Positions 10,700 through 22,700 of a stretch of DNA of 64,000 bases are shown piece after piece. Within the stretch, counting starts at the first letter, position 1, and every line of letters begins with the position of its first letter. A program made the translations under genes and the position numbers. Source of the DNA: Molossus alvarezi (taxonomy: Eukaryota; Chordata; Mammalia; Chiroptera; Molossidae); contig CM073890.1 of assembly GCA_037176705.1 (NCBI GenBank), positions 93,052,591 to 93,116,590 on the forward strand. The letters run 5' to 3'. Under the pieces are notes generated by a model. That model searched no databases, was not told the origin of the DNA, and worked only from the letters and a program-made list of their open reading frames with translations.

Positions 10700-12371
10700 C
10701 CTAAAGTATATACAAGAAGCTGCTTTACCCTCTCCAATTCTCCTGCTCTCTTACCTCCATGAGTTTGGCTTGGAAAAGGGAGGTCCTGCTCGCTCTTATG
10801 AAGCTTTAGTCTGGATGCAACAGGATGACAATGTTGCTGATAGAAGGGAGAAGTGTGTGGACCAGGGTTAGTGCAGGTGCCTTGGCTGTGATGACTTTGG
10901 ACATCTACTATCTTCCTTGGGCTGTGATATTCAGCTTCCCAGGCACTGCTTAATATTGATAGTGGCAACCTGTTTACACCTAGATACAGCTTCACCTTTC
11001 ATTGTGGAACCATGGGAGGAGTTTACCTAGAACAATGCTCCACAGAAACCCCTCCCAGGATGCTTTTCCTTCTCCTCTTGAGTTGTTCTGTCGTAAAAGG
11101 TTTGGTAACTTTATTATAGTTCAGTTCATCTGCCTGGCTTTAGAGAACTTGCATTATTTGCCCACAAGTTGGTTTCTCCACATGCAAATATAAGCCCCTC
11201 AGCTAATCATTCTAACAGTTTACTGCATGTGACTATTACTCAATGCAGGTTCCCAGGCTTCACTCCAGATGTTCGGAGTCGATAGAGCTGAGTCCTTGAA
11301 GCTGCATTCTCAATGAAGGCTTGTTGCAGGTGTTCCATAGGTCCCACTTTGAAATGCTCAGAAGCAATGACATAGGTTCTTCAATTCTTCCCTGACCCTT
11401 GTGAATGACAGGCCCTTGGTAAGGTTTCTGCTGATTGAAAATTAAAGCACTTCTATTCTTCTCCTGCAGAGACACACTATTTGTGAAATTTTGTGACTAC
11501 TTTAGGCTTATTTTACTGATTACGAGTATTGATCCTTAATGCCGCCATTCTCAGACACTGTTCATACTTCGGTGTTGTTTTTTTAAGGGTACAAAAGTTG
11601 TGTAGAAAGGAGAACTTGCTTTATCAGCAATCTGGTTTAGACGAGCATCAGCAACATTTCATAAACATTTTACATTAACTGTCAGGAAATAGGTTGAAAG
11701 GCAGACTAAGAAATAATAATCCATTTGTAGGTATGTCCAACAACAAAAAATATACAGCTTAAAAGAAAACATTGGACTTCCCTTTCCTGAAAATATAGAG
11801 ACCTTTTAACAGCTGCAATGTCAAAAGAGAATTAATTAGAAGGAGTCATAGAATCTAAATTCAAAGAAAACACAACAGTCATTTTTTGCAATAATGAGGC
11901 CTCCCAAGCATAATATAGATGGCAGATGAAAATGTGATAGAGACTCGAAAATCTAGGATGTCCTCTTAACATACAAAATAAAATTCCAAGATTCTTCTGC
12001 CAGCTTTTGTGACAGTCATTATTTTTACACTTACACCAGAGTCTTAAAAGATGAGGAAAACAATAGGATACATATGTTTCTCTAACATCTGTCAACAGTT
12101 TGAGACAAAAAAAAAATTAACAGAGGACTTGATGATTTGCTCTACAAGTCATTCCAGGGCATCAGACAAGGTATTTGCCAATTATTGTAGCATCTCCTGG
12201 CATTAGTGTACTGCCGGAGTTTTTACCCATTATTTTCAGGAAATTCCATTTGGGAATCCATTTTCAACATGTGACTTCATAATTAAGCTATTATACAGCC
12301 CCCAACTGAGCCACATGTTAGTGTGGTGAGCAAAAGCAAATTTAGTTCCCTTTTACAAAAATTTAATCTAG
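10700..12371. other. unique DNA, no gene seen
   Basis: No recognisable repeat and no open frame with splice signals. AT content rises after about 11500. Confidence 0.4.
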
Positions 12372-12383
12372 AAGCCACAGCAA

Positions 12384-12624
12384 GCCCTGGCCAGTTTGGC
12401 TCAGCGGTTAGAGTGTCGGCTAGTGGCCCGGAGAGTCCCGGGTTCGGTTCCCACTAGGGGCACGTACATCCCCAGCCCTGGTTGGGGTCGTGTGGGTGGC
12501 GGCCATTCAATGTGTCTCTCTCACATCAATGTTTCTCTCTCTCTCTCTTCCTCCCTCTCTATCTGAAGATAAATGCAAAAAAAATGTCTTCGGGTGAGGA
12601 TTAAAAAATAAATAATAAAAATAA
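12384..12624 (+). mobile_element. VES SINE with exact TSD
   Basis: Complete copy lacking a short part between 'cacgtac' and 'atccccagccctgg'. It ends in 'cttcgggtgaggattaaaaa' and an (AAAT)n-type tail. The target-site duplication aagccacagcaa is exact at 12372-12383 and 12625-12636. Confidence 0.9.
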
Positions 12625-12636
12625 AAGCCACAGCAA

Positions 12637-13595
12637 ACCACTTTACACCAACCATCTGTGTGGTTCTAATTTCAAAATAAGGATAATGTAAAATTTTAAA
12701 CACTCAAATGCCCTCCTTACCATGTTCTTCCAGCCACGTCTTGTCCACAGCTCTCTGAACTTTGCACCTAGATTCATTGGAGGGGCTGCTGTCCCCTGTA
12801 ACGTCAGAGGAATGTTTTTGGTCATCTCCTAGACCATCTCAATGTGTTCTGCCCAACAGAGTCCCATTAGGATTTATTACGTCTTGAGAAGAAAAACTCT
12901 AAATCAAACTCTAATCCCAAGGTATGAGAGCAGAAACAATATTCCATTTTAATTTCCCTGAATGTTAAAAAGTGTTCTGCAGAGACGCTAGTTTAAAAAT
13001 AGAGCAACTAGTGAATATCTAAAACTCCAACAGATTTACTTTATTTTATTTTTTTCTGAACAAACCAAAGGGGAACAAAAGCAGAAGAAAAATCAACTTC
13101 AGCACATAATCCCTGTGGTCCTCAACTTCTCTAGATCAGATTTCTCAGGGAGTGGGAAAATAGCGTTCTTTATAAGAAGCACTAGCTAACTCAATTTTTT
13201 CCCCAAAATAATGCTGAATGTGGACATCTTTGTCACCTACGCTTTTAGGGAAAAAATAAAATGGAACAGGGCAATATTATCTTATGTTTACGTTTCATAA
13301 TGACTTGTTATTCAATTTACTTGGATTTACAAACAAAACAGCCCTTTGGCAATTTATTTATCTAAATCAGTGTGGTGTTCCTACTCTATATGACCAAAAA
13401 TTAAGTGATTCCAAAAGACTGTGCTTTTTAAAAATTCAGGCTTTAAAACTGAGTCCCAGACAGATGTGGGACTGTCTCTGGTCCTGTGAGATGCTCCCCC
13501 CTCCTGTAAGCTGTTAACTCGATCTTACTCTTCCCTGGTGATTTAGATGAGCACAGTGCTGCAGGCTTTCCCAGACCAGCCCTGATACAAGTCAC
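12637..13595. other. unique AT-rich DNA, no gene seen
   Basis: No repeat recognised. It contains several TTTATTT-type runs. No supportable exon. Confidence 0.4.
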
Positions 13596-13715
13596 TGCAG
13601 ACTGAGAGTCAGGGATTTGTTCCGGACCTTCCACTTGACCTGCATGCCCTGTTCAAGTCATTTAACTTCATGCAGCCTCAATACCCTCATCTATAAAATG
13701 GGGGGATTGGCTCAT
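13596..13715 (+). repeat. MIR SINE fragment
   Basis: 'ttcaagtcatttaacttcatg', 'cctcaataccctcatctata' and 'aaaatggggggattgg' follow the MIR core order. Confidence 0.65.
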
Positions 13716-13830
13716 TCTTTTTAGCTCTAGCTTTCTAGTTTATGTAACATATCACTTTCAAATTACCTCCACTAGTCAAGAGCTAGCTAGAAACTGCCCA
13801 ATAACAGGAGTCTCTATGGTTTATAATGAT

Positions 13831-13895
13831 AGTAACATTCATTGAGGACCTACAATGTGCGAGCAAAATGCTAAGTACTTTATACCCACCATACT
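13831..13895 (-). repeat. MIR SINE 3' fragment, antisense
   Basis: 'aacattcattgaggacctac', 'aatgtgcgagc' and 'atgctaagtactttata' match the antisense MIR 3' end. Confidence 0.5.
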
Positions 13896-15202
13896 AGTGG
13901 AAAATGGAAGCACTTTTTAGAAAAAATTCTATACATTTCAGTGTAGAATGCTCCAGAAGTCTTAATTGTTTTTATATATACTATTTGATTCAGCTAATGT
14001 AGAAATCATAGTTTTGTTGTTAAAAGCAACTTAACAAGATTGCAAATGTCAAGGATCAAGGTAAATCTTTGAAGTGACTTATAAAGAAAATCTCCTTTTA
14101 GAAATATTTATTGTAACATGGTATAAACACATGTGATACCCAGACATGCTAATTTCACTTATCTGAAGGAGTATGAGTCACATAAAGGGCACAGGTCACC
14201 CAGAAGTGACAATCTAATCTTCCTGGTAATAGAGACTTTGAATAACTGAGGTTGGAACATCCTGGGAAAGGCAACATTGATAATAAATTATTACCCAACG
14301 CTTACATTTCCTTTCAGGGAATGCTGGTTCTACCTCAATACAGAATACTAACTTGCAAAGGCTTGCCTGTATTCCATGTAAAATTTGATAAACTAAATTT
14401 GCTAAAGTCTAAAAGATCTCACCTTTTTGTGACCTCTCTGGCATCGGTACCTCTATCCACATAAAATGTGTACTCCAGGCAACCAGCACATAGCTGGATA
14501 ATACAACATAACCTTGCACATTTAAGGTATTTACGGTAGCCAACATATTGTGATAGGCAAATTTTGATCCTTTAACAGTAAATTAAGTAACAAGTTATAA
14601 TGAATTATAATCACATATGATGATAATTATCAACCAAAATTCTTCAGTCGTGAATAAAAAAATGTGCCATAGACATAGTATGTTATAGAATTGGAAAGTT
14701 CCCCCCAAATTATAATTACCTTTTTATGTTAAAAAAACACACATACAAAAACAAAAACTAAAGATTGTAGATGTGAAGTTTTATACTTAGAGAAAGCATT
14801 TTAAATGATTGGTGTTAATTTAGTTTCAAAATTTTATTAAGCTAAAAGCAATGCACACATATAGGAGTACATAAGTACCCACCCCCCTAAATAAAAACCC
14901 CTAGGCTTACCTGCCCAGCTTTGAGGCTGTAGTACAATGGAAAGGAAAATGGTTAGAGCTGTTGGTATTCTTTCTATAACTTTTAAACATTTGAAAATAT
15001 GAAGAACACATTTTAACCTGTCAAGTCAGATTTCAACATGAATGTCTCAGTGCCAATGATGGGGTATGAAAGGAAAGATGTTAAGGTAGAATTGGGTCCT
15101 TTTATGATGACCCAATATAGCTGTGTCTCCACATTCTTCAGTCCCTAGCAGACATGTGACCTCATAGAGATACACTACAAAAGAAATAAAAATGGAGAGA
15201 GT
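13896..15202. other. unique AT-rich DNA, no gene seen
   Basis: No repeat recognised. A C-rich run occurs near 14878-14886. The 70-codon frame at 14252-14464 has no exon support. Confidence 0.4.
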
Positions 15203-15404
15203 GCCCAGCCAGTGTGGCTCAGTGGTTGAGCATCAACTCATGCACCAAGAGGTCACTGGTTCGATTCCCAGTCAGGGCACATGCCCAGGTTGTGGGCCAA
15301 ATTCCTATTGTGGGGCATGCAAGAGGCAGCCAATTGATGTTCTCTCTCATTGATATTTCTATCTCTCCCTCCTTCTCCCTCTAAAAGCAATAAAGAAAAA
15401 AAAT
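15203..15404 (+). mobile_element. VES SINE, older classic form
   Basis: Head gcccagccagtgtggctcag, box-B-like ggttcgattcccagtcaggg, 'cacatgcccaggttgtgggc', then 'ggcatgcaagaggcagccaa' and a CT-rich 3' part ending in an A-rich tail. It differs from the younger form in the middle, lacks the GGTGAGGATA 3' end, and is more diverged. Confidence 0.85.
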
Positions 15405-15757
15405 AATAGAGTGTTTTCATGCTCCTTTTCTCCAGGCTCCACCTATATAATTCATTGACCATCCATACACCCAAACTATAGGAAAATATCCATTTGCAAA
15501 TAAGCAAATAAGCAAATTTTGTCCCACCAGACAGAAGGATTGAGCCCGAAAACTTACTCAACATGGGCATAGAATTCTTGGATCAGACCGGTAAAGTATG
15601 TAGTTTGAGAGACCTAGGGACGTGCCCTTGCCTTGAGGACAGCCCTGGCTAATGTTGGCATGCCAACCACTCTCACGCCTTTGTACTAAAACTTGACATT
15701 TTTCTAATAGCATTTTCAACAACATAGGGTAAAAGTATAGTCCAGATTCTGGGTGAA

Positions 15758-15773
15758 TCCATTCATTCATTCA
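15758..15773. repeat. (ATTC)n short microsatellite
   Basis: About four copies of attc (attcattcattcattt) at the edge of an L2 relic. Confidence 0.7.
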
Positions 15774-15880
15774 TTTTAAATTTTCAACAAATATTTTTGA
15801 CTGCCTACAATTTTCCTAGTAGGATATCCTAGGGAATACAACAAATAGACCAAGTTTCTGCCCTCATGATACATACATAA
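15774..15880 (-). repeat. L2 LINE 3' end
   Basis: 'ttcaacaaatatttttgact', 'gcctacaattttcctagtag' and 'ctgccctcatgatacata' follow the antisense L2 3' end. Confidence 0.55.
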
Positions 15881-17257
15881 AAATCTGGGAAACAGTGGTA
15901 GTGTAGTGCATAACCAGTGCATTCAGGTGAGTGAGTTTTACCAAGCTCATTGCTTCTGTAATTGTGGTACCTTGGGTACCAAGACAGACTTAGCACTTCA
16001 CCTAGGAAACGGAATACACCAGAGTCCTAATTCCTCGACTTTTCTCCGGGCTCTCTATATGCCTTTCAGTGGTATCACTCTCAAGTTGTGTATTTGCCAT
16101 TAAGGCATGTTAAAAAGACATTTAAACTTTTGTAGAAAAATAATAATGCAAAGTATTAATAAATATATTTTTCTTTAGTATTTCCTTTTTCACCAGTGGA
16201 GAAAAACTTAAATTCATACTGCTCTTTAAAACTACTTTTGTCAGTCTTACAGGGGTTAATAGGGAGAAGGCTAAGTAAAGGGCTTGATGCTTTTTAACTA
16301 AATGAAGTCAACGTCCTCATGTAAGAGACAAGTAACAGAATGAAGTTAGAGAGGCCACAGAGCTAGTGTGCAGATCACAAGTTGAGGTGAGTCAACATGA
16401 TTTCCAGCAAGAAACCTTCTATCAAATTCAATTTCCTTTCGCAAACTTATAGTGAGAAAATGCAATTTCCATTCTGAGCAAGCATGTCTCTGAGATTAAA
16501 GATATAGTCCATAGAAAATAACAATAAAGCTTAAAGTCTGTATTTCTCCGAGGAAATTCTTACAAACTAGTCAGAGAATGATGTAATGATAACACGATAA
16601 AGAATAAATATAAACATGGGGGGGGGGAAACCCTTCACCCCAATCTTGCTGTTTATATTCTTAGTATGTTTAAAGTAAGCATCTTCTATTTTCCAGCTAT
16701 TTTATATTAAGATGTTCTGGCTTATTCAGTGCTCATATTCACCGAGCCCTGTGCCAACATTCTTCAAAGCTCTTCATTAAACTGATCGCTGAAGCTTGTG
16801 ATCCTCTGGCTTTGGTGAGCACTGCAGCCGAGGCTGAATCAAATACATTTCAGAGGTCTAACTCTCTATCTCCATTACTCCTTAGTGTCACCCGCTTTCC
16901 ACTAGGTGCGTATTGCCTTGCAACAAGTGATGGTCCCATTAGAGAAAAACAAGGCATTTTCTCTGATTTATTAAAAAGTCCAACCCTCAGAGGCACACTG
17001 AAAGGATGCTTGTGCAGAAACAATGTAACAGATTTGTGACAAGGCTCGATTATGTAAACGAGTGCTTGCTGATCCAAGGATTAGAAAAGATTGCCTGTAG
17101 CAGAGGGAGTGGCAGTGAGGAGTCAGTGCTGAGGTTCTCTGGCCCCACCCCCACGCCCACCCGCAATCACCAACATAGTGAAATGGAAGCAACCCACCCC
17201 TCTTTCCTGGGTAGAGTGTGGGGGGTGGTAAGATCCCAGGGTAGGAGACCAGTCATA
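15881..17257. other. unique DNA, no gene seen
   Basis: G10 run at 16618-16627. Otherwise no recognised repeat. Overlapping open frames at 16812-17266 on both strands carry no domain or splice support. Confidence 0.4.
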
Positions 17258-17637
17258 TTGGACTAGGACCTACCCTGATGACCTCATTTTATTTATTATA
17301 ATTTTAAAAACTTTAAATCACAATTGACATATATTAATTTCAGGTGTTCAGATATTTATGTAACTTACAAAGCAATCACCCTGATCGACCTAGTACCCGT
17401 CTGACACCACACGTAGTTATTACAGTATTATTGACTGTATTCCCTGTGCTGTACTTTACATCCCATGACTATTTTTATAACTGCCAAGTTGTACCTCTTA
17501 ATTTCCTCACCTTTTTCTTTATTTCATTACCTCCTCACACACTCTATCTCTAAATATGGTTACATTCTGAGGTACTAGGGGTTAGGACTTGAACATATAT
17601 GAACTTCTGGGGGACACAGTTCAGCCCATAACCGCTG
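17258..17637 (-). mobile_element. MLT1-type LTR (ERVL-MaLR) relic, split by an L1 piece
   Basis: The right part (17524-17637) reads antisense to the 5' part of MLT1: 'ctctatctctaaatatggtt', 'gaggtactaggggttaggac', 'gggggacacagttcagccca'. A short left piece (ccctgatgacctcatttta, to about 17283) belongs to the same LTR and is separated by inserted L1 sequence. It is a non-coding LTR relic. Confidence 0.6.
17284..17523 (-). mobile_element. L1 3'-UTR fragment nested in an MLT1 LTR
   Basis: Matches the antisense of an old L1M-type 3' region: 'aattgacatatattaatttc', 'gtagttattacagtattatt', 'ctgtgctgtactttacatcc', 'gttgtacctcttaat'. There is short homology (tttattt) at both junctions. Confidence 0.6.
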
Positions 17638-18425
17638 CCTTCTGGTCACTCAAGTTACCTCCAGAAGGGGTCTCTCCTCTATGTGGACTGTCCTACTGCA
17701 GTGCTTGCAGCCACTGGACTTCCACCCGTTCCCGGCTGGAGGCTGCGGCCGGTCACACTGCACTCTGCACGGCAGGGATTAGAGCAGAGGAGCCGCACAG
17801 ACCCGACTTACGAGGTCTGCAGATGAGCGTCCTTCACACCCTCCATAAACCTCCCTCCGCCTCCCCACAGCTCCGAGGGCGGCACAGAGCCGGCCTTTCT
17901 CTCCACCGCTGGGCTGTCCTCTGACTAGCCGAGGGTAAACTCATCAAGAATCGGTTGTTTGTAATCCCCAAACTGCGTATGCCCCTGTTGAGGTTAATAC
18001 ATTTACACAATTTAACTAAATATGCTGGGAAGCAATGAACTCTGAGTGCAACAAGGGGAACCGTTTACATGAAAATGAAGACGCCACTTTGGAAAAGCTC
18101 CCCCAAAGGGGCTCCCACCACGTGCTGGCAGCGTACCTGTGAGCCAGACGACTGCAAAGTGGGGGAGGCGACAGTTCCCGTCTGCAGGGCTCCGCTCTCA
18201 GACTCCTCTCCGGGAGCCTTTAAGCTTTGGGTCTACTCTAATGAAACCATAACTTTAAAGAACCCAAAGCCGATGCATTAGACGTGTGGTTGGTGACCGG
18301 CAACTCCAGCGGCAGACCTAGGCTCACAGGAAAGACTTTTGCCCTCCTTTGCCAAAATTCCTGAATGAATACACAACTTTGCATTTTAAGTGCAAAGTAA
18401 ACGTTTATGGTATATATCTGCTTTT
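17638..18425. other. unique GC-moderate DNA, no gene seen
   Basis: The open frame at 17589-17924 begins inside the MLT1 relic and has no domain. No exon can be defended. Confidence 0.4.
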
Positions 18426-18441
18426 TAAAAAAGGACTCCTT

Positions 18442-18540
18442 GCCTTGGCCAGTTTGGCTCAGCAGTTGAGCGTCAGCCTGCAGACCAGAGAGTCCCGGGT
18501 TCAGTTCCTGCTAGGGGCACGTACCAAAATAAATAAAAAA
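18442..18540 (+). mobile_element. short tRNA-head-only SINE
   Basis: Carries only the VES tRNA-related head: gccttggccagtttggctca, box-B-like cgggttcagttcc, 'gctaggggcacgtacca'. An A-rich tail (aaataaataaaaaa) follows immediately. Imperfect target-site duplications flank it (aaaggactccttg before, aaagaactccttg after), so it inserted as a short unit. The 3' breakpoint matches the copy at 33321-33428. Confidence 0.8.
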
Positions 18541-18554
18541 GAACTCCTTGTTTT

Positions 18555-19398
18555 ATGTATGTTTTCCAATCAACTATCCAGCTCCTGACCCCTCTTGGCT
18601 CCCAGGAGAGGAAGCCTGAAGGAGCTGCTGTGTCCGGGAAGGTGGCACTGAGATGTGGTTCACACACAAAGGCTGCTTGTAGGAGCTGCTCAGCTCCGGC
18701 AGCAGCTGACAGACCTGGGGCCTGAGGAATAATAATGCTTCTTTCTAAACAAAGAGCTCAGGACAATTGTCTCAGAGGCCAAGTTCTAAGCAGAAACACA
18801 GTCTGGGGAGTGTCTGCAGTTGTCATGACAGCCTAGTCCCCTCGCAGGCCTGGAGGGGAACATCTGCTCTGGGATCCCCCTGGCCGTCCCCACACCCACA
18901 GGTCAGCCCACTCCCGGGGTCCATCCAATGTTCACAGAAAGCCGGCTCACACCAAGCAATTCCTCTTTGAAAGGTTTCACAATCTTTTCCAGAATCAGTT
19001 CACTCCGCACTTTGTCAGTATGGCACTCACAGCCCCCTAGGAAATGAAACATTTCACAATTACTCGCAACAGAAGGGGCCTGATCCCCACTCAACCCTGT
19101 CTGCTTTAAGGGCCAGGTGTCACACAGAACACATCTGAGTGTTTCCTGTTACTGTGCACATTGAAGAAATAAGAACCACTAACTACGGAACAGAGTTAGA
19201 AGCAGAGATAGTAATTCCTACAGATTTTCAGATCAACTAAAATGTAGCCAATTGCAGAAAATCTTGATGGGAAATGCATTCTTTATCGTGTAACCTCTAG
19301 ACCTGGTAGGGGCAGAACGTCAGACTGAACTGCAGGGAGGGAAAGGTGTGAGCTCCCCCCTGCACCCCAAGAGCCTCAACAGAACGAGTTCTTTCTCA
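18555..19398. other. unique DNA, no gene seen
   Basis: No recognised repeat. GC-moderate, with no supportable exon. Confidence 0.4.
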
Positions 19399-19721
19399 CT
19401 GAGCACGCAGGCTGCGGGAGCACCCTGGCTGCGGGGGCACCCTGGCTGCGGGGGCAGGCAGGCTGCGGGGGCAGGCTGGCTGCGGGAGTACGTAGGCTGC
19501 GGGGGCACCCTGGCTGCGAGGGCAGGCTGGCTGCGGGAGTACGTAGGCTGCGGGGGCACCCTGGCTGCGGGGGCACGCTGGCTGCGGGAGTACGTAGGCT
19601 GCGGGGGCACCCTGGCTGCGGGGGCACGCTGGCTGCGGGAGTACGTAGGCTGTGGGGGCACCCTGGCTGCGAGGGCACCCTGGCTGCGGGGGCACCCTGG
19701 CTGTGGGAGCATGCTGGGCAT
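19399..19721. repeat. 17-bp minisatellite with 51-bp higher-order unit
   Basis: About 19 head-to-tail 17-bp units, typically gggggcaccctggctgc. From about 19484 they are ordered in trimers: A (gggagtacgtaggctgc), B (gggggcaccctggctgc), C (gggggcacgctggctgc or a variant). The A unit recurs at 19484, 19535, 19586 and 19637, exactly 51 bp apart. Three times 17 is a multiple of three, so every frame repeats each 17 codons. All three minus-strand frames stay open through the array, but no protein should be inferred from that alone. GC is far above the flanks. Confidence 0.95.
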
Positions 19722-19757
19722 CCTCCTCCTCGTCCAGCAAGGGCCCTCCTTCCAGCA

Positions 19758-19772
19758 CCACCAGCGGGCGCC
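19758..19772 (+). promoter_or_regulatory. CTCF-like motif next to the minisatellite
   Basis: ccaccagcgggcgcc fits the CTCF core CCACCAGGGGGCGC with one mismatch. It lies about 37 bp beyond the minisatellite. Motif match only; binding is not shown. Confidence 0.35.
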
Positions 19773-22700
19773 CTGGTCCCTGCAGTACTGCATGACCTGT
19801 GCGTCACCTGGTATGTTTTCCTTAAGGAAAAAAGTGAAAAGGATGATTAACTCTGACACTTCTCACAGAATTACACTGCAAATCATCAGCTATTTTCCCC
19901 TCATATTAAATCTGAGATACAGGAAATTAATCCACCTCCCACGGTCCTCTCACCCCATTACTTATCAATAAGCCTATTTCCTTTCATTCTCCTCCAAGCT
20001 CTGGTTCACTCCTGTTCTCCTTTCCCCATCTTGGCCTTCCTCACCCCTTCCCTGGCTGGCTTTTATGTCCTGCACCCAGAGGAGTAAAACCAAACAAATA
20101 CAAACAACCTGTTGAGTTGAATAGACAGTATGGACAAAGAACTCTAAAGCCGCAAAGGCTATTGAAGATGGAATTCTATTCCTTCCGCTATTGACAAGCA
20201 AACTGAGGTGGCGAACGACAGCAGCTGGCGATGGTGGCATCTCTGGGCCGGTGGCGCAGGCGGGTGACTCGGCTGGTGCCAGTGAAGGGCTCTCGGAAGC
20301 AAAGACCCAGCCGCCTCTTTGAGTTCTCCGAGGGCCTTTCCTCCAGGGAACAGGAAGTCTGACATGTCATGTGTGAAACTGCTTGTCCAGTGGGTAACGT
20401 TTTAAACATTTAAACACTTTAAAGCTCTGTTTATCATCCATATGCTGCGATGAATTTTATGTCCTCGATTCTGAAGCGATACCGAGGCGCAGCGAGGACT
20501 CGTGTGAGATCTCCATTTAGGGAGATTTCGGGTGTGCACCCTCCCTGGGAGGAGTCGAGGGACACCTCCTAGGATGCACACTTCTTAAATTCTCACGTTG
20601 CAAATGGCCAGAACTCTCAGGAGGGCGATGCTGGAGACAGGAGGGCGCCACGTGCTAGAGCGAGGGGTAGCTCTTGTCAGCACCCCGAACCGCGTGTGGG
20701 TGCGTTCTCTGTTGGGGAATGGGCGTTTTTCTCAGTGTAAACAAGAAGAAAATGTCTTTTGTGGGTGTTCTGAACATTTTCCCTTCTCTATCTGTTTGTT
20801 GATTTATTTACTTCATGTTTTGCTGAGTCACTGCCTCACCTCTGTCCCTGTGGTTCTTATCTAAGAGATAGTCCATCTTTGGCCGGGGATTTTCTAGAAC
20901 TAAGTTCACAGCTGAAGGGTTTTCCAAACAAAGAAAAAAAATCTGTATTATGGAACAAGGAATGAAATATACTACAGAGAGCTCCTACATCTTTTCATCC
21001 CCAAGGGATACTATATGCATTACCTTTATTTCTTTTAAATAAAGAATAAGTTTTGCTCTTAAAAATCGGAGTGAAATTGCACTGACTTCTCTTTCTGGTC
21101 GAGGACCAGCCAGACAGCGAGGATGTTGTATGCCCCTGGCATCTAACATTAGTTGGGATCAAGATGACTCATTGAGAGGAAGTAGTGAAAATAGAGACAA
21201 TCCCAGTCCTTCTTTCAAGCTGGCTGAAGTCAATTTAACACCGTCAGGGCCCAAAATTACTCTTGCAGCCCTTAGCAGAGCCACAACATCCTGTTATAAC
21301 AAAGACTTAACGTGGCCTACAGAGATTTCACCTCGAGTGAGGGTACAATTCTGCCCAGAATGGAGGGCAGGAGAGGTGCTAAGTGCAGAGATTTGACATA
21401 AAGATGAGGAAGGAAACACCTTTAATTCCAGCCACTGTATCAGACATTAAAGCAGGAATCTGGGAAAAAATGAATCCAAAATCTCATTTCCTCTCAATTT
21501 AAAAGAATTTTGAGAGTTTTTTTTTCTTTTTTTTCCTAAAAGCAGAAACTGCCACCAAGAGTGTAGGAGTCAGGCTAGCCATAGTGTGTGACTGGTCTGA
21601 CAAAGGCTAACTCTTACCCAGATGTCCAATAAAAACACTTAGCGAGTATCATTTCCATAAGGCTTTGTCTACTCGAAACACAAGCCAATTGTTTGGGTCC
21701 AATTTATGAAACAAGGTCTTACGAAGGTTATAGGGTGAGGAGGCTTGATGACAACTAAATTGCCTTAAATGGAGCTCAAAATACCACCTTAAACATTCTC
21801 CTCTCCCAAGAAATGCTTAATCATAAATCAAGGGGCTCAAAATGTATTAAAAATGACGAATAGAGCAAGCACTTACATCTCATTTTTTCCTTTTAATTCA
21901 CCAATGCATCAAAGATTTCTGAGGGATATTATTCCACACAAAAAAGATAAAGTGCACCAGGAATGCAAGATTCCAGGGATAAAAGAGGAGATTAAAAATC
22001 AAATGGTGGACCAGACTTAATGCTGAAACTTATTTTGAAAATAGACATACTCATTTTAAGACAAGGAGATGAGGACTGTCTGTTCTGAACTTGTAAGGAA
22101 TGGTGAATCTCACAATAATTGGACACATGGTTTTCATCTTAGAAAAACTTATGAATCCATTTTAATGTATTAAAGTTCATGGGTACTATTTGTCCACAAG
22201 TAAGCTTTCATCCCCTTTTCCCAGCCATGCATACTTAATGGGGATTTAATTCAATGGGGAAAAAGACCTTCCAAACTTACTAATGTTTCCTGAATTGCCA
22301 TTAGACTAGCTTTAGACGGAGTTTTAAAGCATGTGCTAAATGAAACTGTGTGTGCAAGAATTTTTAATGTTCTAGTACTTTTGAATAACAAGTTATTTTT
22401 ATGTGTTCCTTCTATATGAAGAAATTAATTCTCAGCCATAAGGATTATTAAGTGGCTAACACAAGGTGCCTGTTTGTCTTGACCTGAAGTAGATCAAAAA
22501 GGGAACCAGGTAGAAAAGCCCAGCCCGGCAAATCGTAACCCACCTCCTCAGAAGGCACGGGTTTGAGCACTTGGAGGGCTCAGCGTAGAAGGAAGAAACA
22601 TCAAACTGGGAACAACTCTTACTTCTCCTGCCTTCTGTTGATTACAAATACCTAGAAAATTCAACCGGTTCTGAAGGCAGTGAACCTGATTTTTCCTTCA

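Noticed and set aside
19320..19971. Open frames of 120-207 codons on both strands through the minisatellite, proline- or glycine-rich.
   Set aside because: They arise because the 51-bp period contains no stop in those frames. No conserved flanking domain or clear transcript signals.
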